Origin: an uncultured bacterium
GTDB lineage: Bacteria > Pseudomonadota > Alphaproteobacteria > SP197
DNA: 7,380 nt
NCBI GenBank assembly: GCA_938014945.1
Contig: CALLQH010000222.1
Span: forward strand, 1-7,380
Direction: 5' to 3'
Part shown: positions 5,807 to 7,380 of the stretch, in pieces
Position numbering within the stretch: the stretch's first letter is position 1
How the letters are laid out: each line of letters starts with the position of its first letter
Program-made: the position numbers and the translations under genes
The notes under the pieces: generated by a model
Databases searched by the model: none
The model's input: the letters and a program-made list of their open reading frames with translations, nothing else
Told to the model about the DNA's origin: nothing

Positions 5807-6958
5807 TCATTCTCCGTGCAGGGCGTGGGCGATGGCGTGGAAGGTGCGGAACATTTCCTCGAACCGCGCTCCCTGGTCGCCGGAAAAACAGCTTAGCCGG
5901 GCAACCACGACTTCGGCCACAGGGTCGATGAAGACGCTCTGGCCGAAGGCGCCGGCGGTGAAGTACGGCCGGTGCGGATGGCTGAAATCGACGTACCAGC
6001 AGGAACGGTAGCGATGACCCGGCATCTCGGCGGCCATGGTGCCCGCATCCCAGGCCCCAGCATCGCCGTTGGCCTGCATGTCGGCGATCCAGGCAGCCGG
6101 CACGATCTGGCGGCCGCCGACGGCGCCGCCCAGGCGGTGCAGCTCGCCGAAGCGGGCGAGGTCGCGCAGGGTCACGTTGAGGCCGCCTTCGGTCTGGCTC
6201 GCCCCGCGGCTGTCGAGCACCAGATGGCCGTCGAACTCCGCGCCCATGGGCTGCCAGACCAGCCGCGACAGCAGATCGGCGAACGCCTCTCCCGTGGCCG
6301 CCTCCAGAACCCAGCCCAGCACCACCGCATTGGGCGAGACGTAATGAAACGGCCCGCCGTGGGGCGGCCGGGCGCGCATGGTGGGCAGGAACGCCTCCAG
6401 GCAGTCTGGCGCACCGGGGCGGATCGGCGGGCGCCAGCCGCAGGCGGCATCCATGAAGGCAAAGTCGCTCTCGGGATCGTCGTAGTCCTCGGAAAAATCG
6501 AGGCCGACGCGCATGTCGAGCAGGTGGCGCACGGTGGCGCCGTCGTAGGCGGTGCCCTGGAGGCCAGGCAGGAGATCGGTGACGCGGTCGTTTTCGGTCA
6601 GCACCCCCTGCCCGATCAGGATGCCCGCCAGGGTGCCGGTGAAGGACTTGGTGGTCGACATCAGGATGTGGCTGTCACCCGCCGCCATGCCGTTGCCGTA
6701 GGCCTCGTGCACCAGCCTGCCGCGATGGAGCACGACGATGCCGTCCACATCTGCTGCCGCATCGAGATCTGCGAGCCGCGCGCGGCGGCCGTCGGCCAGT
6801 GCGATCTCCAATGCGCCAAGGCCCGCGTCATGGCGCGGCAGTTGCCACACGGGGTCATTGCCGCGCGCCACCGTCGCCACCGGCAGCAGCTCCGGCACAT
6901 GATGGAAGCCCCAGGCGCTGTGCGGGGCGTCCTGGAAGTTGTGCGCGGTGACGCTCAC
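5807..6958 (-). CDS. Serine hydrolase, beta-lactamase/NylB-like (second in array)
   Basis: This 383-residue paralogue of both flanking hydrolases carries Ser101-Thr-Thr-Lys104 (HILMSTTKS) as nucleophile motif, Tyr207-Val-Ser209 (FHYVSP) as second motif, and GAFGQSVFIDP (336-346) in the place of KTG. The N-terminal block GFHHVPELLPVATVARGNDPVWQLPR (17-42) matches the third gene of the array. It has no signal peptide, so it is likely cytoplasmic. The C-terminal third, with PGHRYRSCWYVD, HRPYF and GQSVFIDPVA, is visibly closer to the partial first copy than to the third. The start is the GTG at 6958, which shares GTGA with the stop of the upstream copy; starting at the ATG at 7144 would add 62 residues that merely shadow that gene. 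The last codons (Gly-Glu) supply the GGAGA ribosome site for the next gene. Confidence 0.9.
   Translation of the reverse strand: MSVTAHNFQDAPHSAWGFHHVPELLPVATVARGNDPVWQLPRHDAGLGALEIALADGRRARLADLDAAADVDGIVVLHRGRLVHEAYGNGMAAGDSHILMSTTKSFTGTLAGILIGQGVLTENDRVTDLLPGLQGTAYDGATVRHLLDMRVGLDFSEDYDDPESDFAFMDAACGWRPPIRPGAPDCLEAFLPTMRARPPHGGPFHYVSPNAVVLGWVLEAATGEAFADLLSRLVWQPMGAEFDGHLVLDSRGASQTEGGLNVTLRDLARFGELHRLGGAVGGRQIVPAAWIADMQANGDAGAWDAGTMAAEMPGHRYRSCWYVDFSHPHRPYFTAGAFGQSVFIDPVAEVVVARLSCFSGDQGARFEEMFRTFHAIAHALHGE
5811..5815 (-). promoter_or_regulatory. Ribosome binding site inside the end of the second hydrolase gene
   Basis: GGAGA on the minus strand is formed by the final Gly-Glu codons of the upstream hydrolase and stands 5 nt before the ATG at 5805. 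Upstream stop and downstream start read TGACATG, so a terminating ribosome could re-initiate directly. Confidence 0.7.
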
Positions 6959-7380
6959 GCCAGGGCGTGGGCAATCGCCCTGCTGGCCCGTGCGACATCG
7001 CCGAAGTAGGCGTGATCGACCGGCACGGGATGGGTCGCGTGCTGGGCAATGACGACGCTCGCCACCGGATCGACGAAGACGCTCTGGCCGTGGATGCCGC
7101 TGCCGAAATACGGCCGGTGGGCATCCTTGCGGTCCGTGTACCACTTCGAGCGGTAATGGCAGCCGGGCATGGATTCGGCGAAGTTGCCGCGGTCCCAGGC
7201 GGCGGCATCGCCGTTGTCGCGGAAATCGCGGATCCAGCTTTCGGGCAGGATGCGCCGGCCGTTCATCACGCCCTGCTGCAGGTGCAGCTGGCCGAAGCGG
7301 GCAAGGTCGCGGGTGGTGACGCAGAGACCGCCGTCGGTCTGGGGCGCGCCCAGGCGATCGAGCGTGATGTAGGCATCGCA
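6955..7380 (-). CDS. Serine hydrolase, beta-lactamase/NylB-like, C-terminal part (first in array)
   Basis: Only the last 141 residues lie in the window; the frame is open to the right edge and the true start is outside. The fragment begins at CDAYITLDRLGAPQTDGGL, which aligns with EFDGHLVLDSRGASQTEGGL (241-260) of the next gene, so the SxxK and YxS motifs lie beyond the edge. Shared blocks are TTRDLARFGQLH, NGRRILPESW, PGCHYRSKWY, HRPYF and GIHGQSVFVDPVASVV, the last holding the GxxGQ element seen in all three copies. A GTG within the fragment at 7269 is not a real start, because homology continues in frame before it. The TGA overlaps the GTG of the next copy by 4 nt, so the operon extends further upstream. 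The last visible residues, IAHALA, match the C-terminus of its neighbour. Confidence 0.87.
   Translation of the reverse strand, partial: CDAYITLDRLGAPQTDGGLCVTTRDLARFGQLHLQQGVMNGRRILPESWIRDFRDNGDAAAWDRGNFAESMPGCHYRSKWYTDRKDAHRPYFGSGIHGQSVFVDPVASVVIAQHATHPVPVDHAYFGDVARASRAIAHALA

Noticed and set aside
4576..5931. A 451-codon plus-strand open frame opposite the third hydrolase and parts of its neighbours
   Set aside because: Antisense shadow crossing two gene junctions, with no motif or ribosome site.
5972..7009. A 345-codon plus-strand open frame opposite the second hydrolase
   Set aside because: Antisense shadow; the opposite strand carries SxxK and YxS motifs and paralogue similarity.
1..7380. 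CRISPR array, insertion sequence, attachment site, tRNA, rRNA or antiphage defence system
   Set aside because: No spaced short direct repeats, transposase, integrase, terminal inverted repeats, cloverleaf-like sequence or defence-type domains were seen; the only repeats are coding paralogues.

Overview
The window is GC-rich throughout, with compact gene packing, GTG starts and Alphaproteobacteria-like proteins (Fe-type superoxide dismutases, COG1680-type serine hydrolases, a YVSP-type small secreted protein). I infer an alphaproteobacterial chromosome; genus is not resolvable. Nothing suggests a phage, transposon, CRISPR array, tRNA or rRNA.

Layout, left to right. (1) Positions 52-1515, minus strand: two adjacent superoxide dismutase paralogues in tandem, separated by 108 bp that hold two perfect hairpins. 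(2) Positions 1660-3308, minus strand: a metal-dependent amidohydrolase of the chlorohydrolase/deaminase superfamily, followed after 20 bp by a 62-residue two-helix membrane protein of the PLDc_N type. (3) Positions 3309-3497: a divergent intergenic region that must carry the start signals for genes on both sides. (4) Positions 3498-4106, plus strand: a secreted protein made of a signal peptide and two near-identical 81-residue modules, the only plus-strand gene. (5) Positions 4094-7380, minus strand: a tightly packed operon of three serine beta-lactamase-like hydrolase paralogues (the first cut by the right edge) and a GNAT acetyltransferase. Its junctions are a 4-nt GTGA overlap, a 1-nt gap and another 4-nt GTGA overlap. 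The GNAT gene runs tail-to-tail into the secreted-protein gene with a 13-bp overlap.

How the genes work together: the dismutases remove superoxide in the cytoplasm. The hydrolase-GNAT operon looks like a catabolic or modification unit acting on an ester or amide substrate that cannot be named from sequence. The amidohydrolase is a separate catabolic enzyme with an unknown substrate. No link between these three blocks is visible other than proximity.

The most notable points are local duplications at three scales: whole genes (two dismutases, three hydrolases) and a protein module (the secreted protein). I did not find convincing evidence for a completely new system; the best candidates for follow-up are the hydrolase array and the duplicated secreted module.
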